Below are positions 18,097-26,429 of a DNA stretch of 64,000 bases, one piece after another. Each line of letters starts with the position of its first letter. Position 1 is the first letter of the stretch. The translations under genes were made by a program, and so were the position numbers. A model generated the notes under the pieces. It did not search any database, was not told where the DNA came from, and saw only the letters and a program-made list of their open reading frames with translations. This DNA is from Symplocastrum torsivum CPER-KK1 (GTDB taxonomy: Bacteria > Cyanobacteriota > Cyanobacteriia > Cyanobacteriales > Coleofasciculaceae): contig JAHHIF010000021.1 in assembly GCA_019358875.1 (NCBI GenBank), positions 1 to 64,000 on the forward strand, read 5' to 3'.

Positions 18097-18921
18097 TTAA
18101 CGCAACGTCACTCCAGCCTGTTTGAACCTTAGATAGCGTTTTTGCCTATCCTTTGACAAGGGTGCTGCCATCAGTAAAATCTTCTCCAATAGCCAAGGTG
18201 CAATGCGGTTGCACCACACAGCTAAATGACTTTGCCATCCCACCAGAATTTCTGGTGATTCTTTTTGCAAGCCAGCGACAAGTGCTTGAGCAACTTTCTG
18301 CGAAGTCGTTGGCATCACCCAGCGAAACCACTGCAAATCTCGAACCATGTCAGTATCCGTTAGGGATGGAAGCAATGCTATCACCCGGATATTGTGGGTA
18401 GCTAACTCACCCCGTAAAGCCTGGGTAAACCCCAAAATCGCGTATTTCGTAGCTGAATAGGTCGCCATCGTCGGTGCTGCCACCTTCCCCATTAAGCTAG
18501 AAACATTAACAATCGTCCCTTCCCGTTGTGTTGCCATGCGTCGGGCAACTAAACGAGTCATTGTGTACATTCCCATCAAATTAATCGCGATCTCTTCCTG
18601 TACATTCGGCAGTCGGGATTGCAAAAAAGGCGCTTGGTGGGCAACGCCAGCACAGTTGATGAGTAGATGAATCGGCCCGTGATTTCGCCATGCTTGCGCG
18701 ATCGCAATATTCACCTCTACAGGTTGAGCTAAATCCAAAGCCAAGATTACGACTTCTACGCCCAGCGCTTCAACTTCTGTTGCTACTTCCGCTAACCGTT
18801 GGCGGTTCCGGGCAACCAACAACAAGCGTTTTACGTTTTGTTTTGCTAATTCCAGAGCGATCGCTCGCCCAATTCCACGGGAAGCCCCAGTAACTAGGGC
18901 TGTTTTTCCTTGAACGTTCAT
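18097..18921 (-). CDS. short-chain dehydrogenase/reductase (SDR)
   Basis: Classical SDR of 274 residues: TGASRGIG NAD(P)-binding turn near residue 11, NCAG near 89, catalytic Ser in IVNVSSLMG and YSATK (Tyr/Lys) near 155. The Arg in LLVARNRQRL after the second strand suggests an NADP(H) preference (inference). The C-terminal 40 residues (WCNRIAPWLLEKILLM) are hydrophobic, as in SDRs that act on lipid or long-chain substrates, but the substrate cannot be told. The start MNVQGKTALVTG is the usual distance from the glycine turn. It is isolated, with no operon partner. Confidence 0.88.
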   Translation of the reverse strand: MNVQGKTALVTGASRGIGRAIALELAKQNVKRLLLVARNRQRLAEVATEVEALGVEVVILALDLAQPVEVNIAIAQAWRNHGPIHLLINCAGVAHQAPFLQSRLPNVQEEIAINLMGMYTMTRLVARRMATQREGTIVNVSSLMGKVAAPTMATYSATKYAILGFTQALRGELATHNIRVIALLPSLTDTDMVRDLQWFRWVMPTTSQKVAQALVAGLQKESPEILVGWQSHLAVWCNRIAPWLLEKILLMAAPLSKDRQKRYLRFKQAGVTLR

Positions 18922-19745
18922 AAATTAAAACCTCTACAGTTATGGTCTCACTACGCCATTAGCGAGTACTTGGCGATCAAATGAGTGCAGATGAAGCATC
19001 CCACTCGCACGCAGCGAGACAAACAATGACTCATGATTGGAGTACGAGTTGGACTCAATTTTTGACAGACATTTCCCAGAAGACTTGGTGTTTAAACCTC
19101 AGATTTGTAGATAAATCGGAGAAATGTCATTCAGTAAGAATTCAGTAAACGTTGAGTTTGACTGGCAACATGAAGCTCTGCAAGTCAGGAACACGAAGGG
19201 AGTAGCCATAAGCCGAGTCAAACGAGCAACAAAGGTATTTCTTAGAGCTTTTGCTCCGAAGCTTGGGATTTCGCCGTTGGAGAAATACCTAATTAGGCAA
19301 TTCTGGAATCACTGAATCGGTAAAGATTCAGGGGCGATGTAGAGCATAGATGGTACGTCTCCTCAATACGAGCGTCTACCAGAATTAACTATCTATGCAC
19401 ACTTTAGCAATGCACTCAAGAAGCTGCAATATTTTTTTATAAATTCTGCTTAACATTTATTTAAAAAACAACAATTATCTTTCATAAAAGAGGACAACAC
19501 CCCTCTAAGGAAGGAAATTATAAAATATCTTCCTCTGCCCTCCAGCAAACAAATGACACACTTGAACGAAAGGTGGGATCAAATCATGCGAGGCGCTCAG
19601 GTGAAGTGACAGTGCGATCGCAAGCCTTAGCGAAGTGCAAATCGAATCTGCTAATTTACTTACTGTCCCCCGGAAATAATTTATTAGAGTGCCTTGGAGC
19701 GTAAGCAACAAGCCTTTCTGAGGACGGAAAGAATTGTGTCCACTA
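18922..19745. other. long spacer between dehydrogenase and acyl-ACP synthetase genes
   Basis: The spacer is about 820 nt and AT-rich toward its 3' side. A possible 63-codon frame lies at 19124-19315 on the plus strand (MSFSKNSVNVEFDWQHEAL...). Its only ribosome-site candidate, GGAG, is too close to the ATG, and I do not recognise the product, so it is not called as a gene. A HIP1 site lies near 19615. I see no RNA gene here. Confidence 0.4.
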
Positions 19746-19778
19746 CATACTCTTATTCTGAGTTCGTATAAGAGTATG
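19746..19778 (+). promoter_or_regulatory. perfect 11-bp inverted repeat upstream of acyl-ACP synthetase
   Basis: CATACTCTTAT (19746-19756) and ATAAGAGTATG (19768-19778) are perfect inverted arms around an 11-nt loop, 41 nt before the ATG at 19820. No T-run follows, so it is not an obvious terminator; an operator or a 5'-UTR hairpin is more likely. Confidence 0.5.
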
Positions 19779-19819
19779 GTAAAAACACAAGCAGTCCGAT
19801 CCACTTAGGGGATTGAGTC

Positions 19820-21862
19820 ATGTCAGAAAATAGCCCTGCCGACCACCGTTCTTTTCAACGTACTCCGCAAGAGCGTGCTAACCAAAAACGCTTAGTTGAC
19901 TATTCTTCAGTGCAGTCTCTGCCAGAAATCTGGCCGATTGCTGCCCAGCAGTTTAAGACTATCGTTGCCCTAAAAGACCCTCATGCAGTTGGAGGACACA
20001 AAGGCGCACCTTCAACTTTCACTTATGCCCAGTTGTATCAACAAATTCAGCAATTTGCGGCGGGGTTGCAAGCCTTAGGTTTCCAAGGATCATTGGATGA
20101 AACAGGTATCCCTGCACGTATTGCCTTGTTTGCTGACAACAGCCCTCGCTGGCTAATTGCCGATCAGGGCATCATAACAGCAGGTGCGGCTGATGTTGTG
20201 CGTGGCGCTCAGGCAGAACGTGAGGAATTACTGTTTATTTTGGCAGAGAGTGGCAGCACTGGCTTGGTTGTTGAAGACGTCAACACCTTGACAAAATTGG
20301 GCACTCATCTGGATTCTCTTCCGCTTCAGTTAGTGGTTCTCCTCTCTGATGAAGAACCAGCCGACAGTGCCACGTCACATGAAACTCTAAAAATACTTAA
20401 CTTCTCTCAGTTAATGGCAGTAGGCGCATCCCACCAACTGACACCCGTCTCCCAAAACAAGGAGACATTAGCGACCTTGATGTATACCTCTGGAACCAGT
20501 GGCAAACCGAAAGGAGTCATGCTAATGCATGGCAATCTGCTGCACCAAGTCAGAACCTATAGTGATGTATTAACGCCACAACCAGGCGATCGCGTTCTTT
20601 CTATTCTCCCCACTTGGCACGTTTACGAGCGATCGGTAGAGTACTATATCCTTTCCCAAGGCTGTACCCAGATGTACACGAACCTGCGGAACGTAAAAAA
20701 AGACCTCAGAGACTTCAAGCCTAATCTAATGGTTGGTGTCCCCCGACTCTGGGAATCCATTTATGAGGGCATCCAGAAGCAGTTCCGCGAACAACCTGCA
20801 AACAAGCAAAAACTCGTGCAAAACTTCTTAGGTGTTAGTCAACGCTACATTGAAGCACGGCGTTTGTCGCAGGGAATGAGCTTAGATAACTTAAACCCTT
20901 CAGCTATCGAACGCTTAAGCGCCAGTGTTCAGGCGGCTGCCCTTTGGCCTGTTCACCAACTAGCCGATAAATTGGTCTATCAAAAAGTCCGCGAAGCAAC
21001 TGGGGGACAAGTCAATCAACTGATTAGTGGTGGGGGATCTCTCGCAAGGCACTTAGACAATTTCTTTGAGATTATTGGCATTGAAGTGCTGGTGGGCTAT
21101 GGTTTGACAGAAACCTCTCCCGTCACGAATGTGCGCCGACCCTGGCGTAATTTACGCTATTCCTCAGGCCCCCCCATGCTGGAGACAGAAATTCGGATTG
21201 TTGACCCCGAAACCCGTAAACCTCTACCTGTGGGTGAACGCGGTCTTGTTCTCATCCGAGGTTCACAGGTGATGAAGGGTTATTACAAAAACCCGGAAGC
21301 AACAGCTAAGGCAATCAATCCAGAAGGTTGGTTTGATAGCGGTGATTTGGGTTTGCTGACCCCCCAGAACGATTTAGTACTGACTGGACGGGCAAAAGAT
21401 ACGATTGTGTTGACAAATGGCGAAAATATTGAGCCACAGCCGATTGAGGATGCTTGTCTACGCAGTGCTTATATTGACCAGATTATCCTTGTAGGACAAG
21501 ACCAGCGATCGCTTGGTGCATTAATTGTCCCTAATCTCGAAGCTCTCCAGCAATGGGCAGCTTCAGAGAAGTTGCACCTGCCTCTACCCGACTCACTTCC
21601 CAATCAAGCTGCTACCCCAACAGAGGAGTTCCGGAAAACTATTGATCTTGACAGTAAAGAGGTTCAGAATTTATTCCGCACCGAACTAAATCGGGAAGTC
21701 CAAAATCGCCCTGGCTACCGCCCTGATGATCGCATTGGTGCGTTTAAGCTGATTCTTGAACCGTTTTCTATTGAAAATGGCATGATGACTCAAACACTGA
21801 AAGTCCGGCGACCCATCGTCACGGAACGCTATCGCGATATTATTAACGGGTTGTTTGCCTGA
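19820..21862 (+). CDS. aas: long-chain acyl-ACP/acyl-CoA synthetase (AMP-binding)
   Basis: Adenylate-forming enzyme of 680 residues that activates fatty acids. In cyanobacteria the single enzyme of this type works mainly as an acyl-ACP synthetase that recycles free fatty acids (family knowledge). Visible: MYTSGTSGKPKGVML (P-loop-like A3 motif) near residue 222, GYGLTETSPV (A5) near 427, the A7-type stretch GWFDSGDLG, and GRAKDTIVLTNGENIEP. The start is supported by AGGGG about 10 nt upstream. A perfect inverted repeat lies in the 5' region. The next gene downstream on the same strand is ylqD-like. Confidence 0.92.
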   Translation: MSENSPADHRSFQRTPQERANQKRLVDYSSVQSLPEIWPIAAQQFKTIVALKDPHAVGGHKGAPSTFTYAQLYQQIQQFAAGLQALGFQGSLDETGIPARIALFADNSPRWLIADQGIITAGAADVVRGAQAEREELLFILAESGSTGLVVEDVNTLTKLGTHLDSLPLQLVVLLSDEEPADSATSHETLKILNFSQLMAVGASHQLTPVSQNKETLATLMYTSGTSGKPKGVMLMHGNLLHQVRTYSDVLTPQPGDRVLSILPTWHVYERSVEYYILSQGCTQMYTNLRNVKKDLRDFKPNLMVGVPRLWESIYEGIQKQFREQPANKQKLVQNFLGVSQRYIEARRLSQGMSLDNLNPSAIERLSASVQAAALWPVHQLADKLVYQKVREATGGQVNQLISGGGSLARHLDNFFEIIGIEVLVGYGLTETSPVTNVRRPWRNLRYSSGPPMLETEIRIVDPETRKPLPVGERGLVLIRGSQVMKGYYKNPEATAKAINPEGWFDSGDLGLLTPQNDLVLTGRAKDTIVLTNGENIEPQPIEDACLRSAYIDQIILVGQDQRSLGALIVPNLEALQQWAASEKLHLPLPDSLPNQAATPTEEFRKTIDLDSKEVQNLFRTELNREVQNRPGYRPDDRIGAFKLILEPFSIENGMMTQTLKVRRPIVTERYRDIINGLFA

Positions 21863-21984
21863 GGTCGGAAAGTTAGAAGATTGGAAGGTGGGCAGCCGTG
21901 AGCTGAACCCTTCATACCTCAACTTTTGGTTAACCTCTGTTAGTACGAACCTTTATCCCTTCAGATCTACCTAGCGCAACATAT

Positions 21985-22434
21985 ATGGACGAATTGAAAT
22001 CAAGCCTACTTTTGAAGCGACCTGTCAATATTAAAACCATCGTCACACCACGATGGAAGGATGAGGTTCAGCAACAACTTCAGGAGCAGATTAACCAAAT
22101 TGACTCACAACTGCAACAATTAGATATGCAAGGGCAACGAGCGATCGCAGAAATTCAAAAGCAAAGTCTGCAACCCTCTGGCACCCAAGTCATGCAGCAA
22201 ATTGAAAGCATTCAAGTTCAGGTCAATCAAAAGAAAAGTGAACTGCTAGAACAGAAAAATCAGCAGTTACAGCAACTTCAACAAGTGCAGATGCTGGAGA
22301 TTGACCAAGAAGTGAGTCAAGGGCAGATGGAAAGCTTTTTCCGCATTGAACCAGGCGATAACCTGGTACGGAAAATGAACGTCGAAATTCTGCTTCGTGA
22401 TGGCGTTGTTGAAGAAATTCGCGGTGATATCTAA
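21985..22434 (+). CDS. YlqD-family protein
   Basis: Protein of 149 residues, mostly a Gln-rich coiled coil (about 30-110, with repeated QLQQ), and a C-terminal segment FFRIEPGDNLVRKMNVEILL then RDGVVEEIRGDI, which is the conserved end of the YlqD family (PF11068, from memory). The function is unknown. It has no signal peptide or membrane segment and so is probably cytoplasmic. It lies 122 nt after the acyl-ACP synthetase on the same strand and may be co-transcribed. The family assignment is fairly sure from the C-terminus. Confidence 0.82.
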   Translation: MDELKSSLLLKRPVNIKTIVTPRWKDEVQQQLQEQINQIDSQLQQLDMQGQRAIAEIQKQSLQPSGTQVMQQIESIQVQVNQKKSELLEQKNQQLQQLQQVQMLEIDQEVSQGQMESFFRIEPGDNLVRKMNVEILLRDGVVEEIRGDI

Positions 22435-22573
22435 GCAATTCAAAACTCAAAATGGGAAAACCTAGCATTAGCAAGCATTTAGGCTGCTCCCTACAGGCAA
22501 TTTGAATGCACATTAGCTTAGTCAGGCTTAATTGGGGGGAGCGTCTTTGACACTACCCCTGTTTCAGGGTGAT

Positions 22574-23113
22574 CTATAAGCACAGTTCCTTAGACCAATC
22601 TTGATGACCACGCCCTGGTTGACAAGTCACCTGGGAACCCGCCCATACTATCTCCCATTGCTTCTGTGCCTGGGCTGATTTTGTCGTCGGCACAAATTCA
22701 GCACGATACCTGATGCCACGAACCGAATCATCGGCGACACCCAGTTGAGTGATGATTACGACCGCTTGATTCGGTTGAGGATAATCCACTGTTACCTGTT
22801 GTGAACCTCCTTCTATTCCGCTCTTACCAAAAGCAGAGAGGGCAAGTGCTTTTGGATCGCTACCAACTCTCGCCTCGGTATCAGCAATCTCAGAAAGCGA
22901 AATAGGCTTATAGTTTTGCCGCTCGGTCTGTGTATTGGTTGTAGTTTTCGCGATCGCAGGATTCTGGTTGAGAGTTTCACTCGCGTGGGGTGCTGGCGAG
23001 GGACTGGCAGGCGTTGTTGTCTGCCCAGAGCGCTCAGTAACTTCATTACAAGCACTTAGCGTTATTGCTATGCCCACAAGCACGAGAAAAGACTTTTTTA
23101 ACTTCTTAGACAT
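22574..23113 (-). CDS. hypothetical lipoprotein
   Basis: Protein of 179 residues with a basic N-terminus, a hydrophobic stretch and a lipobox ITLSAC at residues 17-22, so it is predicted to be lipid-modified at Cys22 and membrane-anchored outside the cytoplasm. A Thr/Pro/Ser/Asn-rich linker (about 25-75) precedes a C-terminal domain with two Cys (VTCQ and LCL at the end) that may form a disulfide. I do not recognise the domain. It is transcribed away from the hairpin-rich spacer at 23.2-23.6 kb. Confidence 0.75.
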   Translation of the reverse strand: MSKKLKKSFLVLVGIAITLSACNEVTERSGQTTTPASPSPAPHASETLNQNPAIAKTTTNTQTERQNYKPISLSEIADTEARVGSDPKALALSAFGKSGIEGGSQQVTVDYPQPNQAVVIITQLGVADDSVRGIRYRAEFVPTTKSAQAQKQWEIVWAGSQVTCQPGRGHQDWSKELCL

Positions 23114-23276
23114 CCCTTAGCGATTAAGCTGATGAAATTGTTGTTTGTTGTTGGTTCTTTGTTATTTGTATCTTTGACAAACAATAAAGGACAATCAACT
23201 TGGGCTGCGGATGGGATGACCCTCCCGTCCCCTCTTATAAAGCCCCATCTAAAGATAGGTAAAAACACGATAAGGG

Positions 23277-23602
23277 ATTCTCTCTATTGAGAGAATAGAA
23301 TTCCACTACTAATGCAGTAACCTGTCAGGAGTTAAGAAAAAGGCTACCGGATGAGGGTTATACCGCAGTGACTCAGCATCGTACATCGAAGGAGAGCGAC
23401 GGCAGATGTACGGACGGTGGAATAATTAAGGACTAACGGCGGTGTGGAGTTTTTGTCGCTTCCTCCACTTCGTCACTACCAACGGAGGACTAAACTCCTC
23501 ATCAGAGCGGTCAGAGGTAGTGAACGTCGAGAGTCGCTTTTAACAACTTGATTAACTTATCCGTACCGTCTTGACTCAAAACAGATTCAAGACGGTTTGT
23601 TT
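23277..23602 (+). ncRNA. candidate structured RNA: serial hairpins with loop-loop pairing and intrinsic terminator
   Basis: No protein gene is evident between 23114 and 23730. Perfect stems read in order: ATTCTCTC/GAGAGAAT (23277-23284/23289-23296), CGTACATC/GATGTACG (23380-23387/23405-23412), GTGGAG/CTCCAC (23444-23449/23463-23468), TCACTACC/GGTAGTGA (23473-23480/23516-23523, with an inner GGAG/CTCC hairpin) and ACCGTCTTGA/TCAAGACGGT (23565-23574/23587-23596), the last followed by a T-rich tail. The loop of the second stem (AGCGAC, 23395-23400) is complementary to the loop of the third (GTCGCT, 23455-23460), a possible kissing interaction. The terminator gives the plus strand; the 5' end is unknown (a TATAAA lies at 23236). 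It matches no RNA class I know (not tmRNA, RNase P, SRP RNA or Yfr1). Confidence 0.5.
23565..23602 (+). terminator. intrinsic terminator of the candidate RNA
   Basis: A perfect 10-bp stem ACCGTCTTGA/TCAAGACGGT with a 12-nt loop is followed by TTGTTTA on the plus strand. The minus strand lacks a T-run after the stem, so the orientation is plus. Confidence 0.7.
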
Positions 23603-23704
23603 AGACTTGTTTGACTCAGTTGAGCAACTCAAGGACTTGCTAGTGCATCAAGGCAAAAGTTTCTGACAACTTTACTGGGTGATGGGGAGATGGGGAAGTT
23701 TTAC

Positions 23705-23734
23705 GGGTCAGTTATTTCTGCCGCGCTGGTCTAG
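23705..23734 (+). repeat. dispersed ~29-bp repeat, copy 2
   Basis: GGGTCAGTTATTTCTGCCGC followed by GCTGGTCTAG matches the copy at 98-126. Its terminal CTAG contains the stop codon (TAG, minus strand, 23731-23733) of the pentapeptide-repeat gene. Confidence 0.6.
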
Positions 23735-24360
23735 GAACAATCACGGTTATACAATTTTCCCTTAGGCGTGGTCGTATTACACAAGACTGCATCTTTCAGG
23801 TCTGTATCACTCATATCAGCCTTACTCAAATTAGCACCGCTCAAGTTAGCACCACTTAGATTTGCACCCTTCAGGTCAGCTGCGCTCAAGTCAGCACCAC
23901 TCAGGTTAGCACCACTCAGATCGGCTCCCCTAAGTTCAGCCTCAGTTAGATTAGCACCTGTTAGGTTAGTAACACTTAGATTGGCATTATTTAAGTCAGC
24001 GTACTCCAGGTTTGCTCCACTGAGATTAGTTCCACTCAGGCTGGCATTCCTCAGGTAGGCTCCCCATAACAGCGCATCACTAAGGTCAGCACCACTCAAA
24101 TCAGCACCACCTAAATTTGCCCGCTTTAGGGAAGCACTACTTAGAGAGGCATTACTTAAGAAAGAACCAATCAGGTCACTATGGCTGAAGTCGGCATTGT
24201 TTAGCTTCGCCTCTCTAAGGTCTACCCCAACGAGATTGCATCGTCTACAGCCCCCAGTTAGTTGCAGTTGTCTAACTTGGTCAGGGTTCTGTGCTTGAGT
24301 TGGAGCCATTAACAAAGAGGGAGCAAAGAGTAACACGGTAGCCAGAATTCTCAGTTTCAT
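23731..24360 (-). CDS. secreted pentapeptide-repeat protein
   Basis: Protein of 209 residues with a cleavable signal peptide (MKLRILATVLLFAPSLLMAP, cleavage probably after TQA). A short motif GGCRRCNLVGVDLR is common in cyanobacterial exported pentapeptide proteins. About 25 A(D/N)LxX repeats follow (for example ADLSGANLSGADL) from residue 50 to 190, predicted to fold as a right-handed quadrilateral beta helix. The C-terminal tail has two further Cys (LCNTTTPKGKLYNRDCS). It is periplasmic or lumenal by prediction; the function is unknown. The stop codon falls in a dispersed repeat. Confidence 0.88.
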   Translation of the reverse strand: MKLRILATVLLFAPSLLMAPTQAQNPDQVRQLQLTGGCRRCNLVGVDLREAKLNNADFSHSDLIGSFLSNASLSSASLKRANLGGADLSGADLSDALLWGAYLRNASLSGTNLSGANLEYADLNNANLSVTNLTGANLTEAELRGADLSGANLSGADLSAADLKGANLSGANLSGANLSKADMSDTDLKDAVLCNTTTPKGKLYNRDCS

Positions 24361-24866
24361 AAACTATACCCACCACAATTTTTCAACGTTCTGAAGTAAT
24401 CGCTCAACTAGAATGCTCCCTATATCAGACGTGACTTCCTGGCTAAAGTGCCTCTATTGGCATTGCCTGAAGAGACTTGTACAGGACTATCAACAGTGAA
24501 CTCGCTTGTTTAGCTTTCACCAATATGCACCATAATGTTTGATTTTGTGTAAGCTTTATCAACACTACAAACCCCATCCTGTTAAAGAAGTACAGCCTCG
24601 CCACCTATTTGAGGCTTGGTTCTCATCTACTTATATCTATTGTTTCTGTAATCTTTGATGCAGAAATTATACGCATCACCTTGCTTTTTCTCACTCACTA
24701 TACGAATACCACCGATTGTAAAATTGGCGTAATATACTGTTCGTGTAGCTCAAGAAACCTTATCTTTAGAAGTAGCTTTACTCAAACAAAGTTTTTTACC
24801 ATAAACTGCAATTAAGTTGATTTTGTTAATCTTATATTAAGAATTGTTAAGTAAGGGAGCCAGGTT
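24361..24866. other. AT-rich spacer without recognisable features
   Basis: About 500 nt between the pentapeptide gene and a small membrane-protein gene. It is AT-rich, with no convincing coding frame, tRNA or strong terminator. The last 60 nt before 24867 probably hold the promoter of the plus-strand gene. Confidence 0.5.
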
Positions 24867-25106
24867 ATGTGTCTTCTTAACCCTATCAGTCAGCAGGAGC
24901 TTGTCTTATTTGTGACAGGGCTTTACGCCTCAACAGCTTTCTACTGTTTTGCTACCTGCTTGAAAGTTTTCAAGCGGGAGAATGACTTGTCTGTAGCTGA
25001 ACGGTGGTTGTCTTGGGGGGTGTTGGCATTGGCAACAATTCTTTGGCCGATTGTTGTACCACTTTCTTACTTAGAAAGACGAAGCTTTGGCTCCGAGCAT
25101 TTTTAG
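24867..25106 (+). CDS. small conserved membrane protein
   Basis: Protein of 79 residues with two predicted membrane helices (about 12-30 and 48-66). The second contains WLSWGVLALATILWPIVVPL. An AAGGGAG ribosome site lies about 9 nt before the ATG. It resembles small cyanobacterial membrane proteins that end shortly after a WPIVVPLSYLE motif, a resemblance from memory; no function is known to me. It is monocistronic and convergent with the ABC ATPase gene. Confidence 0.65.
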   Translation: MCLLNPISQQELVLFVTGLYASTAFYCFATCLKVFKRENDLSVAERWLSWGVLALATILWPIVVPLSYLERRSFGSEHF

Positions 25107-25140
25107 AAAATTCGCTCGGTGCTCTCTACACCCATTGGTG

Positions 25141-26040
25141 CTAAATTTTTTGAGATTGTGTCAGCTCAACATAGATGTGTTCTAGGCGCACGGGTTGCCG
25201 AGCAATTGAGTCGAGGGGAATCCCATCGAAGTGTGAGATAATTTCTTTCAATTCCAGTGATTGGGGTAGCCAAAACGCTAAATCATTGCCGTAGCGTCGG
25301 TGGGTAAAGCCAAGTTGTTGTGCGCGTGCGATCGCTTTTTCCTCTTGAGATGTCTGCACCACCACAATCTCTTGCGCGGGAATGCATTGGCGTAGTTGTT
25401 CCATACTTCCCTCTGCAACAATTCGTCCACCTTTCAGAATCCCGATTCTCTGACAAAGACGTTCTGCTTCATCTAGTAAGTGCGTCGTCAGCAAAATTGT
25501 AACCCCCTGATTTTTCAGACGCCGAATCAAGTCCCAAATTTCATAACGCGCCTCAATATCTAACCCAGTCGTCGGTTCATCCAAAATCACTAACTTCGGT
25601 TGATGCACTAATGCGACTGCAATATTCAACCGCCGTTGCATCCCGCCACTGAGGGTTTCAACGGGGCTTTTTGCTCTGTTTGCTAGGTTAACGGCTTCTA
25701 AACAAGTCTGTACTTGTTGCCTACGCTGCTGAGTTTTTAACCCATAGAGCTGAGCATAGAAATTCAGGTTTTCCTCGCAGCTAAGGGTTTTATAAAGTAA
25801 GTTTTCTTGTGGAGCAACCCCAATTAGCAACTTCGTTGCTTCTGAAATGAGTTCATTGTTAATAGTAATAACTCCACTATCTGCTTGGAGTAAATTACAG
25901 AGGATATTAATTGTTGTAGTTTTACCCGCTCCATTTGGACCAAGCAATCCATAAATCTCTCCAGGCGGGATGTACAGCGTCAAATCTTGAAGAACTTGTC
26001 GCTTACTGTAAGACTTGCTTAGCTTTTCAATGTTTAGCAC
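25141..26040 (-). CDS. ABC transporter ATP-binding protein, no adjacent permease
   Basis: Protein of 299 residues of the CcmA/NatA-like ABC-2 exporter ATPase type: Walker A LLGPNGAGKTTTINI near residue 34, Q-loop GVAPQENLLY, signature ETLSGGMQRRLNIA, Walker B KLVILDEPTTGLD and H-loop LLTTHLLDEAERL. The C-terminal 90 residues form the usual regulatory extension. Unlike the pair at 3.3-5.0 kb, no permease is adjacent on the minus strand: the next gene downstream is on the other strand. It must partner a permease encoded elsewhere or have lost it. The substrate is unknown. Confidence 0.88.
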   Translation of the reverse strand: MLNIEKLSKSYSKRQVLQDLTLYIPPGEIYGLLGPNGAGKTTTINILCNLLQADSGVITINNELISEATKLLIGVAPQENLLYKTLSCEENLNFYAQLYGLKTQQRRQQVQTCLEAVNLANRAKSPVETLSGGMQRRLNIAVALVHQPKLVILDEPTTGLDIEARYEIWDLIRRLKNQGVTILLTTHLLDEAERLCQRIGILKGGRIVAEGSMEQLRQCIPAQEIVVVQTSQEEKAIARAQQLGFTHRRYGNDLAFWLPQSLELKEIISHFDGIPLDSIARQPVRLEHIYVELTQSQKI

Positions 26041-26100
26041 TATTTCAACAATTATGGATTTGTCTCTTCGAGCTTTATCCCTGTTCGCTACTCCCTAATA

Positions 26101-26217
26101 CTACCCTGGTCTGGAAATCAACCAGTCTTGGATTTCTTGAGCCAACCAAATACTCTCATTTTCACCCAAAGCACTACCAAGCCGATAAGTCTTATACGGT
26201 GAGCGAATATTAGACAT
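26101..26217 (-). pseudogene. short frame, possible gene remnant
   Basis: A 38-residue frame, MSNIRSPYKTYRLGSALGEN then ESIWLAQEIQDWLISRPG, with a TAG stop. The composition and the amphipathic WLAQEIQDWL end look like the C-terminus of a membrane or kinase-like protein rather than random DNA, but I cannot name the family. There is a stop seven codons upstream in frame, so it is a very small gene or a fragment. Confidence 0.3.
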
Positions 26218-26258
26218 ATAGCCATCAGTGAGCAGTTACCTCGCTCGGTTATGCCTCT

Positions 26259-26287
26259 AAAAATGCAACCTCCGGTTTGTAGGTTGC
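26259..26287 (-). terminator. intrinsic terminator (minus strand)
   Basis: GCAACCT/AGGTTGC (7 bp) encloses a 9-nt loop; read on the minus strand it is followed by ATTTTT. It lies about 145 nt beyond the stop of the glycosyltransferase gene at 26430. Confidence 0.6.
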
Positions 26288-26316
26288 AAGTGATCTAGAT
26301 AATTTGTCACTAGATG

Positions 26317-26354
26317 AGCCTGAAGCTACCGCATAGCAATAACTTCAGGCTTTT
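26317..26354 (+). terminator. hairpin with T-run (plus strand)
   Basis: AGCCTGAAG/CTTCAGGCT, a perfect 9-bp stem with a 17-nt loop, is followed by TTTT on the plus strand. There is no plus-strand gene just upstream, so it either works in the other direction as a 3'-end hairpin or ends a small RNA. Confidence 0.5.
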
Positions 26355-26429
26355 AACATCAAGGTTTTCTAAACGGGCGTGTTCCTTAATAACAGGAAAA
26401 ATCAATTTCTGGCAGTCCAGTTGAGGCTA

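Noticed and set aside
19505..19804. 99-residue minus-strand frame in the spacer before the acyl-ACP synthetase
   Set aside because: No ribosome site, odd composition, and it runs across the promoter palindrome of the real gene.
23277..23602. Identity as tmRNA, RNase P RNA, SRP RNA or Yfr1
   Set aside because: None of the conserved sequence marks of those RNAs were found, so the segment is listed only as an unclassified candidate.
23768..24058. 96-residue plus-strand frame rich in LAPLR units
   Set aside because: Antisense shadow of the pentapeptide repeats.
24609..24815. 68-residue plus-strand frame
   Set aside because: AT-rich spacer with random-looking, Ile/Leu/Phe-rich translation and no ribosome site.
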